Source: Hyphomicrobiales bacterium (lineage in GTDB: Bacteria; Pseudomonadota; Alphaproteobacteria; Rhizobiales; Beijerinckiaceae). Taken from it: 64,000 bases of DNA. The stretch is taken from the NCBI GenBank assembly GCA_019247605.1, contig JAFBAS010000100.1, positions 1 through 64,000 of the forward strand, read 5' to 3'. The position numbers and the translations under genes were made by a program. Positions 17,898 to 25,608 of the stretch are shown here, one piece after another (the stretch's first letter is position 1; each line of letters opens with the position of its first letter). The notes under the pieces are model-generated. The model had not been told where the DNA came from. It worked only from the letters and a program-made list of their open reading frames with translations, and did not search any database.

Positions 17898-18533
17898 TCA
17901 GCCTCCCGATCCTGGAAGAGGAATGACGTCGCCGCTGTTTGCCCGCAGCCCGCGCACGAGCAGCCGCGCGAGGCCGCGGACCTTCACTTCGGAATCTTCT
18001 TCCGAGCAGTCGGCGATCATCGCCGGATGGAAGACACCGCAGCAGCCGAGCCCGAGAAGGTCCGCCAGAATTCCCGGTTCTCCGGCGGCGAACTCACCCG
18101 CTTCCATGCCTTCGCCGATCAGGCGCGCGAAGAGCGCCTTCATGAATTCGATGTGCTCCTCGATGGCCTGCCAATTCTCTTCCATGGCAACGGCCACCAT
18201 TTCGTGCACGGTCTGCTGATGCGTCAGGCGGGCCTTGTTGTGGGTGTGCACGGCGACGATGAGCTCTTCAAGCCGCCGTGAGGGCTTCCCCGGTTGCGCC
18301 GCGACGCTCTCGGCGAGCACGTGAAGCGCGCCGAGCATGCGCCGGCACAGCGCATCGTTGATCGCGCCTTTGGAAGGGAAGAAGCGATAGACATTCGCCG
18401 CCGACATGGACAACGACGCCGCAATATCGGCGACCGTTGTCTTCGAGTAGCCAATTCGCCGAAACAGCGATTCCGCAGCGTCGAGAATGAGCTCGCGGGC
18501 TTCGTCCGGTTCGTAGCGAGGCTTGATGCTCAC
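17898..18533 (-). CDS. TetR family transcriptional regulator of the efflux operon
   Basis: The protein has a TetR_N helix-turn-helix (ELILDAAESLFRRIGYSKTTVADIAASLSMSAANVYRFFPSK) and a ligand-binding domain of about 150 residues. The frame is open to an ATG at 18575, but I prefer the GTG at 18533 (211 residues). An AGGAATCAGG sequence precedes it, the family usually starts near this point, and the ATG lies inside a perfect inverted repeat that looks like the operator. Being first in the operon with the adaptor and permease, it most likely represses all three genes. Confidence 0.9.
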   Translation of the reverse strand: MSIKPRYEPDEARELILDAAESLFRRIGYSKTTVADIAASLSMSAANVYRFFPSKGAINDALCRRMLGALHVLAESVAAQPGKPSRRLEELIVAVHTHNKARLTHQQTVHEMVAVAMEENWQAIEEHIEFMKALFARLIGEGMEAGEFAAGEPGILADLLGLGCCGVFHPAMIADCSEEDSEVKVRGLARLLVRGLRANSGDVIPLPGSGG

Positions 18534-18546
18534 CGACCTGATTCCT

Positions 18547-18580
18547 GATGAGTGATGATTTTCATTTATCATCACTCATC
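18547..18580. promoter_or_regulatory. Perfect inverted repeat, probable TetR operator
   Basis: Two identical 13-base arms, GATGAGTGATGAT at 18547-18559 and its exact complement at 18568-18580, are separated by 8 bases. The element begins 14 bases upstream of the GTG start of the TetR gene. It is far more A/T-rich than its surroundings. Its position and symmetry fit the autoregulatory operator of the TetR-adaptor-permease operon. Confidence 0.7.
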
Positions 18581-18784
18581 CGGATTTGTCAAGTATGACC
18601 AGCCTGATGCTTATTTTGTCGCATCTCTCTGGCTTCTCGGGGCTATTCTGGCCGCCCTTCGATCGGCGCGATAGTCGGAACCCAATTGGCGAGGGGTCGC
18701 GCGAGGCGCGCTGACGTTTTGGTGGTTTCTTCGAGCTGCTGCGTCGAACTTGGACACGGGGTCGAATGGAAGGAAAAGACTGGG

Positions 18785-19420
18785 ATGTACGCGCTCTATT
18801 ACTTTCCGGGGAACGCCAGCCTGTTTCCGCATATGGCGCTGCGGGAGATCGGGGCGGCTTTCGAATTGCGTCTCGTGGACCGAACAAAGGATGCGCAGAG
18901 GAGCGAAGAATACCTCAGGCTGAACCCAAACGGGCGGATTCCGGTACTGGTCGACGGCGACCTCGTGCTCTTCGAGACGGCAGCGATCGTGCTGCATCTC
19001 GTCGATCGGCACCCAAGGACCGGCCTCGCGCCGCCGCTCGGCACGCCTCAACGTGGCGAGTTCTACAAATGGATGGTTCACCTCACCAACACGCCGCAAG
19101 CCGAATACCGCGCCTGGTTCTACCCTTGGCAGCATGTCGCCGATCGCGCGATGGCCGGAAGCGTCAAGCAAGCGGCAGGCGAGCGCCTCGGCCGCATGTT
19201 TGATGTCATCGCTGAGCAATTGGGCGTAGGTCCGTGGCTTTTGGGCGAGCACTTTTCGGCAGCCGACCTCTTCCTCTTCATGCTCGTGAGGTGGGGACGC
19301 GAGATGCCGCACCCCCCACGCGATCGGCCGGAGCTCGCCGCCCATGCGGGCCGCGTGCTCGAGCGCCCGGCCGTGCAGGCGGCGCTCGAGGCCGAAGGGC
19401 TGAAGGCGCCGATCTTTTGA
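18785..19420 (+). CDS. Glutathione S-transferase family protein
   Basis: A 211-residue GST with an N-terminal thioredoxin-like domain (MYALYYFPGNASLFPH, then NPNGRIPVLVDGD with the cis-Pro and a FETAAIVLHL glutathione-binding segment). The C-terminal helical domain contains the capping-box region LLGEHFSAADLFLF. It probably conjugates or reduces an electrophile with glutathione; the substrate is not evident. ATG 18785 fits the family start, with GAAGGAAAAG upstream. It is the first plus-strand gene of the catabolic region and lies 81 bases before the amidohydrolase gene. Confidence 0.88.
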   Translation: MYALYYFPGNASLFPHMALREIGAAFELRLVDRTKDAQRSEEYLRLNPNGRIPVLVDGDLVLFETAAIVLHLVDRHPRTGLAPPLGTPQRGEFYKWMVHLTNTPQAEYRAWFYPWQHVADRAMAGSVKQAAGERLGRMFDVIAEQLGVGPWLLGEHFSAADLFLFMLVRWGREMPHPPRDRPELAAHAGRVLERPAVQAALEAEGLKAPIF

Positions 19421-19501
19421 TGACCGGCCTGACGTGCCATGCTCGACAGCCATTCGGGCATGGGCCCGAAACGTTGCGCAATCTCAAGCAAGTAGATCGA
19501 G

Positions 19502-20833
19502 GTGAATGTGAGCAAGAGCTTGCGCATCCCGCCTTCCCTCACCCGCTATCAGCTCGTGAATGCGCGCGTACCGACCTCGATGAGCGCGCTGGGCGGTGCC
19601 CGTTCTGACGAAGACGGGCTCGCGCCAGCCTCCCTTCTGATCGAGAACGGGCGGATCGCGGCGATCAAGGCCGGAGCCGTCGCGATCGAGGCAGCGACGC
19701 CGCTTTTCGATCTCGACGGCGGTATCGTCCTGCCGACCTTCACGGATGTGCACACCCACCTCGACAAGGGCCACATCTGGCCACGGCGGCGAAACCCGGA
19801 CGGGAGCTTCGCCTCGGCGCTCCTTGCCTGCAGGACCGACCGCGAAAATTGGAACGCCGCCGATCTTCGCGCGCGCATGCGGTTCGGCCTTGAATGCGCC
19901 TATGCGCATGGCACCTCGGCGCTGCGCACCCATATCGATTCGATGTCGCCGCAGACGGCGATCACCTGGCCGATATTCGCTGAGCTTCGCGACGCCTGGC
20001 GCGGGCGAATCGCCCTGCAAGCCTCGCCTCTCTTCGCAATCGAGCTCGCGCTCGACGACGCTCATTTTGACGAGATCCGACTGGCGGTGCGCGAATTCAA
20101 GGCCCTGGTCGGCGCAGTGACCTATATGAGCGCCGCTCTCGAGCCCGCCCTCGAGCGCCTCTTCCGGCTCGCCGAGGAGACGGGCTCAGATCTCGACTTT
20201 CATGTCGACGAGACCAATGACCCCGAGTCGTGCTCACTCGAAGCGATTGCCGACATGGCAATCATGCGGCGCTTCCAAGGAAAGATCCTCTGCGCCCATT
20301 GTTGCTCGCTCGCGCTCCAGCCCGAGGAGTACGCCAAGCGCGTCATCGAGAAGGTGGCGCGAGCCGGGATCGCGATCGTATCGCTGCCCATGTGCAACCT
20401 CTACCTCCAGGACCGCGATGTGAAAGCCGAGCGCACGCCGCGCTGGCGTGGCGTCACCGCCGTGCATGAGCTCAAGCGCGCCGGTGTTCCCGTGATGGTT
20501 GCGAGCGACAATACGCGCGATCCTTTTTACGCCTATGGAGACCTCGACATGCTCGAAGTCTTCCGCGAAGCGACACGCATCCTCCACTTCGACCATCCAG
20601 CGGCCGATTGGCTCAAGACCGTGACGGAGACCTCTGCCGCCATCATGGGAATGGAAGAGAAGCCGTCGCTGCGCCCAGGCGCTGTGGCCGATCTCGTCGC
20701 CTTCAAGGCGCGTTCCTTTACCGAATTGTTCGCCCGGCCGCAGAACGACCGCACGGTGATCCGCGCCGGCAATGCGATCATGGCCGAGCCTCCCGACCAT
20801 CGCGAGCTCGACGGGCTTGTCGCTGGCGAATAA
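19502..20833 (+). CDS. Cytosine deaminase-like amidohydrolase
   Basis: A 443-residue metal-dependent hydrolase. It has the strand-1 metal ligands in VHTHLDKGH, a second His in the HVDETND motif (compare HCDEID of E. coli CodA), a third in CAHCCSL, and the catalytic Asp in SDNTRDPFYAYGDLDML. The pattern is closest to cytosine deaminase and its relatives acting on creatinine, isoguanine or triazines. The DPFYAYG loop fits the CodA group. The frame begins at GTG 19502, and GTG 19508 is an equally possible start. It lies next to an XRE-cupin regulator and a hydrolase/transport operon, so a catabolic deamination or ring-opening role is likely; cytosine itself is not assured. Confidence 0.82.
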   Translation: MNVSKSLRIPPSLTRYQLVNARVPTSMSALGGARSDEDGLAPASLLIENGRIAAIKAGAVAIEAATPLFDLDGGIVLPTFTDVHTHLDKGHIWPRRRNPDGSFASALLACRTDRENWNAADLRARMRFGLECAYAHGTSALRTHIDSMSPQTAITWPIFAELRDAWRGRIALQASPLFAIELALDDAHFDEIRLAVREFKALVGAVTYMSAALEPALERLFRLAEETGSDLDFHVDETNDPESCSLEAIADMAIMRRFQGKILCAHCCSLALQPEEYAKRVIEKVARAGIAIVSLPMCNLYLQDRDVKAERTPRWRGVTAVHELKRAGVPVMVASDNTRDPFYAYGDLDMLEVFREATRILHFDHPAADWLKTVTETSAAIMGMEEKPSLRPGAVADLVAFKARSFTELFARPQNDRTVIRAGNAIMAEPPDHRELDGLVAGE

Positions 20834-20926
20834 CGACAAACTCGCCTTCCGCCGGATCGATGCGTCGTATCGCTAATGGTTGCGGGCACCAGCTCGCTTC
20901 CGTCGAGGGCGCTATCTGCGATCGGA

Positions 20927-21553
20927 TCAGAAGGTCGGCGGCGTGTTGATCCAGATCACCTGAGTCTCGACCGCTCCGGGATTTGAATAGCCATGCGGGA
21001 GGTTTGAGGGAAAAAAGAAGGAATCGCCAGCGCTCAGAAGATAGGTCTTCTCATCGATACGAAGCTCGAGATCGCCTTGCAAAATGTAGCCGATCTCTTC
21101 TCCCTCGTGCTCGATCCTCCCATCGCTTTCTCCGCCGGGATCGATGCGGTGGATGTTGGCTTGCAAAAGCGTGCTTCTCGCTTGTGAGAGAAGACGCTCG
21201 AGCACGATGCCCTTGCCGTGGCGCAACGGGTCCATGCGGATCAGCGGACGAGAGCCCGGGCGAAAAATCTGGACGGAGCTGTCGTCGGCCCCGTCGGAGA
21301 ACAGGGCCGCAATATTGGTCTCGAGGACGCGCACCAGCTTGTGCAGGGTAGTGAGGGAAGGGTTCACCTTGTCGTTCTCGATCTTCGAGACGAAACTTTC
21401 CGAGCAGCCCACCTGATCCGCGACCGCGCGCAACGACAAGCCTTTCGTCAGCCGTGCGTGACGCAGCCGCACGCCGATGGCGACGGCGCCGGCCTTTGGG
21501 TTTTCGCGGGAAAGCGTTGATTGCGAAACCCGTTTTTTGGCGCTGGACACCAT
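20927..21553 (-). CDS. XRE family regulator with C-terminal cupin domain
   Basis: This 208-residue regulator has a helix-turn-helix of the XRE type at about residues 25-80 (VRLRHARLTKGLSLRAVADQ, SESFVSKIENDKVNPSLTTL). A cupin sensor domain covers the C-terminal third (HEGEEIGYILQGDLELRI, SAGDSFFFPSNLPHGY). Regulators of this build (PuuR-like) commonly control polyamine, amino-acid or purine catabolism and transport. I chose ATG 21553 because residues upstream in the frame are not family-like. It is divergent from the long operon starting at 21709 and convergent with the amidohydrolase, which makes it the obvious local regulator. Confidence 0.9.
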   Translation of the reverse strand: MVSSAKKRVSQSTLSRENPKAGAVAIGVRLRHARLTKGLSLRAVADQVGCSESFVSKIENDKVNPSLTTLHKLVRVLETNIAALFSDGADDSSVQIFRPGSRPLIRMDPLRHGKGIVLERLLSQARSTLLQANIHRIDPGGESDGRIEHEGEEIGYILQGDLELRIDEKTYLLSAGDSFFFPSNLPHGYSNPGAVETQVIWINTPPTF

Positions 21554-21591
21554 CGATGGCCCTTTCTGACGTTGCGGACAAATACTCGATT

Positions 21592-21660
21592 CTGGCTTCA
21601 CAAGCCAGTAGCCCAGACTTTTTGGCAAGTAAGTGACTTATAGGAAAGTGACTTGACAAG
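21592..21660. promoter_or_regulatory. Divergent control region with repeated operator-like boxes
   Basis: Between the XRE-cupin gene and the DUF1989 gene there are two copies of the near-palindrome AAGTGACTT, at 21631-21639 and 21646-21654, spaced 15 bases start to start. A CTGGCTT-CAC-AAGCCAG inverted repeat lies at 21592-21608. The second box overlaps a TTGACA hexamer (21653-21658) that could be the -35 of the plus-strand operon. A repressor bound at the boxes would block it. The -10 element is not clear. The link to the adjacent regulator is an inference. Confidence 0.5.
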
Positions 21661-21708
21661 ACGTACTGCGGTGCTAGCCTTCGAATGGGATCATCGGAGG
21701 GCGCAGCG

Positions 21709-22320
21709 GTGCTCGGACAGATCAAGCAAACCCATCGCATCCCAGCGCGAACGGGCCGCGCCTTCGTGGTCGCCAAGGGAGATCTGATCAAGATCACGGA
21801 TTGCGAAGGCGCGCAGCCGGTCGATTTCTGGGCTTTCAACAGGGAAAACCTGTCCGAATATCTTTCGTGCATGCACACCAAGCCGTCGATCGAAAGGCTC
21901 TTCCCGCGCGAAGGGGACGCGGCCTACACCAACCACCGTCGCCCCATCGTCACGCTTCTCCAGGATCGCTCACCGGGCCAGCACGACATGCAATATGCCG
22001 CCTGCGATCGCTGGCGCTACATCGAGTTGGGCGGACCTGAGCACGCCGATCATGCGAGCTGCGAAAACAATCTTCATGGGGCGCTGGAGGGCCTTTCCAT
22101 CCGGCTCCCTTTTACGCCGCAACCTTGGAATCTTTTCACGAATTTCTTCATCAACCCGGATGGCACGTTCACCATCAAGGCGCCCGAATCCAAGGCAGGC
22201 GATTACGTGATTCTCAGAGCCGAGCTCGATGCCTACATCGTGCTCTCCGCCTGTCCGCAAGACTTCAACGACACATGCGGCGGGAAACCGACCGACGTTC
22301 TCGCCGAGGTCGGGAGGTGA
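21709..22320 (+). CDS. DUF1989 (urea-carboxylase-associated family) protein
   Basis: This 203-residue protein belongs to the DUF1989 family. Features include RTGRAFVVAKGDLIKITD, QPVDFWAFN, the SCMHTKPSI segment, a central HADHASCENNLHGAL cluster of His and Cys, and a C-terminal SACPQDFNDTCGG. Members near urea carboxylase have been shown to be carboxyguanidine deiminases (CgdA/CgdB), but no carboxylase gene is present here, so the substrate may differ. I chose GTG 21709 over ATG 21685 because GGAGG lies eight bases before it. It is first in the operon and overlaps the next gene (GTGA). Confidence 0.85.
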   Translation: MLGQIKQTHRIPARTGRAFVVAKGDLIKITDCEGAQPVDFWAFNRENLSEYLSCMHTKPSIERLFPREGDAAYTNHRRPIVTLLQDRSPGQHDMQYAACDRWRYIELGGPEHADHASCENNLHGALEGLSIRLPFTPQPWNLFTNFFINPDGTFTIKAPESKAGDYVILRAELDAYIVLSACPQDFNDTCGGKPTDVLAEVGR

Positions 22321-23579
22321 TCGAGGCGCCCGCCGGCAAGATCGACGTCGATCGTTTTCGAGCGCGACATGAGGCGATGGCCGCCATCGGCGCGACCGGT
22401 CGAGGCGGCATCGATCGTCAGGCACTCACCGAAGCGGAGATCGAGGCGCGCGCCCTTGTCATCGGCTGGGCGCGCCTGCGCGGTTACGCACTCAGCGTCG
22501 ATCCGATCGGCAACCTGTTCATTCGCCGGCCAGGCCGCGGTGGCGGTTTCGCGCCGGTGCTCGCCGGCTCCCATCTCGACAGCCAGCCCAACGGTGGAAA
22601 TTTCGACGGCGTCTACGGCGTGCTGGCCGCCCTCGAAGTGCTCGAGGCGCTCGACGATGGCGGCATCGAGACGGACCGGCCGATCGAGGTTGTGGTCTGG
22701 ACCAATGAGGAGGGCGCCCGCTTCCAGCCCACCACCATGGGCTCGGCCGTCTATGTCGGCGCGCTCCCCTTGCAGCAGGCGCTCGCGGTGCGCGGCCGAG
22801 ATGGCGTGACCGTGTCGGAGGCTCTCGCGTGCATGCTCCGCAAGCTGCCCCATTGCGCCGATCGCGCGCTTGCGACCCCGCTGCATGCCTATGTCGAAGC
22901 CCACATCGAGCAAGGACCCATTCTCGAATCCGCGCGCCGCAAAATCGGCGTCGTGCTCGGCATTCAGGGCCTTCGCCAATACGCCGTCACGGTCGAGGGA
23001 ACGGAAGCGCATGCGGGCACCACGCCGCGTCTGCGGCGTCGGGACGCATTCGTCGCGGCACGACGCATCGCCGCCGAGTTCGACCGGGTCGCCACCGATG
23101 CAAAGGACATTGCCCGCCTGACGATCGGCCGGTTCGATGTCTCGCCCGGAACGACGAACACCATTCCCGGAAAAGTCACAATGACCGTCGACGTCCGTCA
23201 TCCGGACGAGCATGAGCTCGAAAGGCTCGATCGGGCGATCCGCGAGATTTGTCGCGAACGGGCGCAGCCTTGCAGCGCCAGCATCGAAACGCTGCTCACC
23301 TCGCGGACCGTGAACTTCGCCACAAGCGTGGTCGATGCGGTGCGCGAGGAAGCGGCCCGACTCGGACATGGTGCTCTCGACATCATGTCAGGAGCGACGC
23401 ATGACGCAGCCTTTCTCGCGCGCTTGTGTCCGACCGGGATGATCTTCGTTCCCTGTCGCGACGGCGTCAGCCATAACGAGGCGGAGTACACTTCGCTCGA
23501 GAATATGGTCGCGGGCGTCGAAGTCTTGGCCGGAGTCGTTCAGCGGCTGTCGCGCCGCGAGGCCGGGGTCGGCGCATGA
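22317..23579 (+). CDS. M20 family Zn-dependent amidohydrolase (carbamoylase/allantoate type)
   Basis: The 420-residue protein belongs to the hydantoinase/carbamoylase subgroup of M20 peptidases, which includes N-carbamoyl-L-amino acid hydrolase, beta-ureidopropionase and allantoate amidohydrolase. Metal-site motifs are GSHLDSQPNGGNFDGVYG, WTNEEGARFQP (the Glu-Glu pair) and EAHIEQGPILE. The dimerisation lid begins near GTEAHAGTTP, and the final His is in SHNEAEYTS. It would release ammonia and CO2 from an N-carbamoyl or ureido substrate. GTG 22317 overlaps the upstream stop. It also overlaps the next gene, so the three first genes are tightly coupled. Confidence 0.92.
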   Translation: MIEAPAGKIDVDRFRARHEAMAAIGATGRGGIDRQALTEAEIEARALVIGWARLRGYALSVDPIGNLFIRRPGRGGGFAPVLAGSHLDSQPNGGNFDGVYGVLAALEVLEALDDGGIETDRPIEVVVWTNEEGARFQPTTMGSAVYVGALPLQQALAVRGRDGVTVSEALACMLRKLPHCADRALATPLHAYVEAHIEQGPILESARRKIGVVLGIQGLRQYAVTVEGTEAHAGTTPRLRRRDAFVAARRIAAEFDRVATDAKDIARLTIGRFDVSPGTTNTIPGKVTMTVDVRHPDEHELERLDRAIREICRERAQPCSASIETLLTSRTVNFATSVVDAVREEAARLGHGALDIMSGATHDAAFLARLCPTGMIFVPCRDGVSHNEAEYTSLENMVAGVEVLAGVVQRLSRREAGVGA

Positions 23580-24532
23580 TCCAGAACCCGGTCCCCTGGC
23601 CCAATGGCGCGCGCTGCGCGGTCGCGTTCACGTTCGACATGGACGCCGATTCGATCCTGCACCTCGCCCATCCGGATCGCGCTCATCAGATGGTGGCGAC
23701 CTTGTCGATGCTGCGTTACGGCCCGCTCGTTGCCGTGCCGCGCATTCTGGAGACCTGGCGCAAATTCAACCTCAAGCAGACTTTCTTCGTCCCCGCCTGG
23801 TGTATCGAAAGCTATCCGGGCGTGGTGGAAGCGATCGTACGCGACGGTCACGAAATCGGCCATCACGGCTACATTCACGAGCACCCGAACGAGCTTTCGC
23901 GTGACGAGGAGCTGTACTGGTTGCAGCGTGGCATCGAGGTCATCGTGAAGCACACGGGCCAGCGGCCGCGCGGCTGGCGGGCTCCCCTTTACAACTTCTC
24001 GAACCACTCGTTGGAGCTGCTGCTTCAGGAAGCCTTCCTCTACGACGCCTCACTGATGGGCGACGACGTGCCGTATCTTTTGCGCGGCAAGACGGGCGAG
24101 CTCGTCGAGCTTCCATCCCATTGGGGGCTCGATGACTGGCCGCAATTCACCCACAGCCTCGACCTCGGATATCAGAAGCCCATCCGCGCGCCGGAGAGAG
24201 CCTGGGAAGTCTTCTGGGCGGAGTTCGAAGCGGCCGTAAAATATGGCGGCCTGTGGATTGCAGTGTGGCACCCGATGGTGTCGGGCCGTCTGGCCCGCTG
24301 GCATCGCACCGAAAAGATGATCGAGTCCATGCTCGCGCGAGGTGATGTGTGGATTGCGACTCTCGAAGAGATCGCACGCCACGTCCGTGCCTGCATCGGT
24401 GCCGGGACGTGGAAGCCGCGTGTCGACGAGCTGCCTTATTACGACGCACCCGTTCGCGTGAATGGCCCCGTCACAACCGAGTATGGCGACCAAAACGCGG
24501 CCATCGGCGCTGATCCGAGGAGGAAATCATGA
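23576..24532 (+). CDS. NodB-fold polysaccharide deacetylase/allantoinase-like enzyme
   Basis: A 318-residue carbohydrate-esterase-4 type protein. The metal and catalytic Asp motif appears as FTFDMDADS and the HxxxH-type motif as GHEIGHHGYIHEHP. The RAPLYNFSNHSLELL and AVWHPMVSGR motifs match the cytoplasmic PuuE/HpPgdA-like branch rather than secreted chitin deacetylases, and no signal peptide is present. Members of this branch hydrolyse cyclic imides or allantoin without urease-type motifs. With a carbamoylase next to it, a ring-opening step followed by carbamoyl removal is plausible. Confidence 0.85.
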   Translation: MIQNPVPWPNGARCAVAFTFDMDADSILHLAHPDRAHQMVATLSMLRYGPLVAVPRILETWRKFNLKQTFFVPAWCIESYPGVVEAIVRDGHEIGHHGYIHEHPNELSRDEELYWLQRGIEVIVKHTGQRPRGWRAPLYNFSNHSLELLLQEAFLYDASLMGDDVPYLLRGKTGELVELPSHWGLDDWPQFTHSLDLGYQKPIRAPERAWEVFWAEFEAAVKYGGLWIAVWHPMVSGRLARWHRTEKMIESMLARGDVWIATLEEIARHVRACIGAGTWKPRVDELPYYDAPVRVNGPVTTEYGDQNAAIGADPRRKS

Positions 24533-25572
24533 AGCTCTCTGCCTATTTTGCCGCTCTTGCCATCGCGGCTTCTTCGGTGGCCTTCGCCCAGGAGAAGACG
24601 CTCGTCATCGCCGGCACCGGCGGGGCGAGCCAGGATGCGGCGCGCAAGGCCTGGTACGAGCCGTTCTCGAAAGAGATGGGCGTTCGCGTGGTCGAGGACG
24701 AATATGACCAGAAGCTTTCACAAATCCGCGCGCAGATCGAGGCGAACAACGTCAAATGGGACGTCGCGACCGTGCCGATTCTGGTGCTTTATGCAGGCTG
24801 CGCGGAGGGCATGTTCGAAAAGGTCGAGTGGAACAAGCTTCTCAACCCGGCCGATTTCGGCGAGCCGCTCTCGCCTTGCGGCGTTCCGGTGGTGAATTCC
24901 TCGGGCGTTCTCGTCTATGACGCGGACCGCATCAAGGACGGCCCCAAGACCTGGGCCGACTTCTGGAACGTGGCCAAATGGCCCGGCAAGCGCGGCCTGT
25001 GGTACGGGCCCCAGGAGACGCTCGAGGTCGCGCTCATGGCCGACGGCGTGCTGCCCGCCAAGGTGATGGAGGTGTTGGCGGGCCCGGGTGGCGTCGATCG
25101 TGCCTTCGCCAAGCTCGATGAGCTCAAGCCCAATATCCAATGGTGGAAGAGCGGAAGCGAAAGCCTTCAACTCCTCGGTTCGGGCGAGACCGTGATGAGC
25201 TACGCCTGGAACGGGCGGGTGGCCGCTGCCAATCAAGCGGATAAGAAGCATTTGCGCATGGTCTGGGACGCCGGCCACGTCAATGGAAGCTCGCATCTCG
25301 TCATCCTGAAGGGCGCGCCTCACAAGCAAACCGCGATCGATTTCATCAAATATGCCGCGTCCGCTCCCGCGCAAGCGCGCTATGCCGAAGCCATTCCTTA
25401 CGGGCCGCCCAACACACGTGCGCTCGACCTCGTCCCCGCGACGCTGCGCGACCAGCTCCCGACCGCGCATCTCGAGACGGCGCAACCGCAGAACACGCAA
25501 GCGTACGCGGATTTCTGGACGGAACACGAAGGCGAGTTGAGCGAGCGCTTCGCGCGCTGGGTATCGAAGTGA
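24529..25572 (+). CDS. ABC transporter substrate-binding protein, polyamine type (first copy)
   Basis: A 347-residue periplasmic binding protein of the PotD/PotF family with a signal peptide (MKLSAYFAALAIAASSVAFA, cleavage before QEK). Family traits include the GTGGASQDAARKAWYEPF opening, WDVATVPIL and the hinge segments around KTWADFWNVAKWPGKRG. It begins the first transporter set and overlaps the deacetylase gene by four bases. The ligand is unknown. A paralogue with the same layout is encoded at 31900. Confidence 0.92.
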   Translation: MKLSAYFAALAIAASSVAFAQEKTLVIAGTGGASQDAARKAWYEPFSKEMGVRVVEDEYDQKLSQIRAQIEANNVKWDVATVPILVLYAGCAEGMFEKVEWNKLLNPADFGEPLSPCGVPVVNSSGVLVYDADRIKDGPKTWADFWNVAKWPGKRGLWYGPQETLEVALMADGVLPAKVMEVLAGPGGVDRAFAKLDELKPNIQWWKSGSESLQLLGSGETVMSYAWNGRVAAANQADKKHLRMVWDAGHVNGSSHLVILKGAPHKQTAIDFIKYAASAPAQARYAEAIPYGPPNTRALDLVPATLRDQLPTAHLETAQPQNTQAYADFWTEHEGELSERFARWVSK

Positions 25573-25608
25573 CATCCGGCACACCCAACCGCCGTTAAGG
25601 GCCGCTCC

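Noticed and set aside
21685-21708. ATG 21685 as the start of the DUF1989 gene
   Set aside because: A GGAGG at 21696-21700 is correctly spaced for GTG 21709 and lies inside the extra codons, so the longer start is unlikely.
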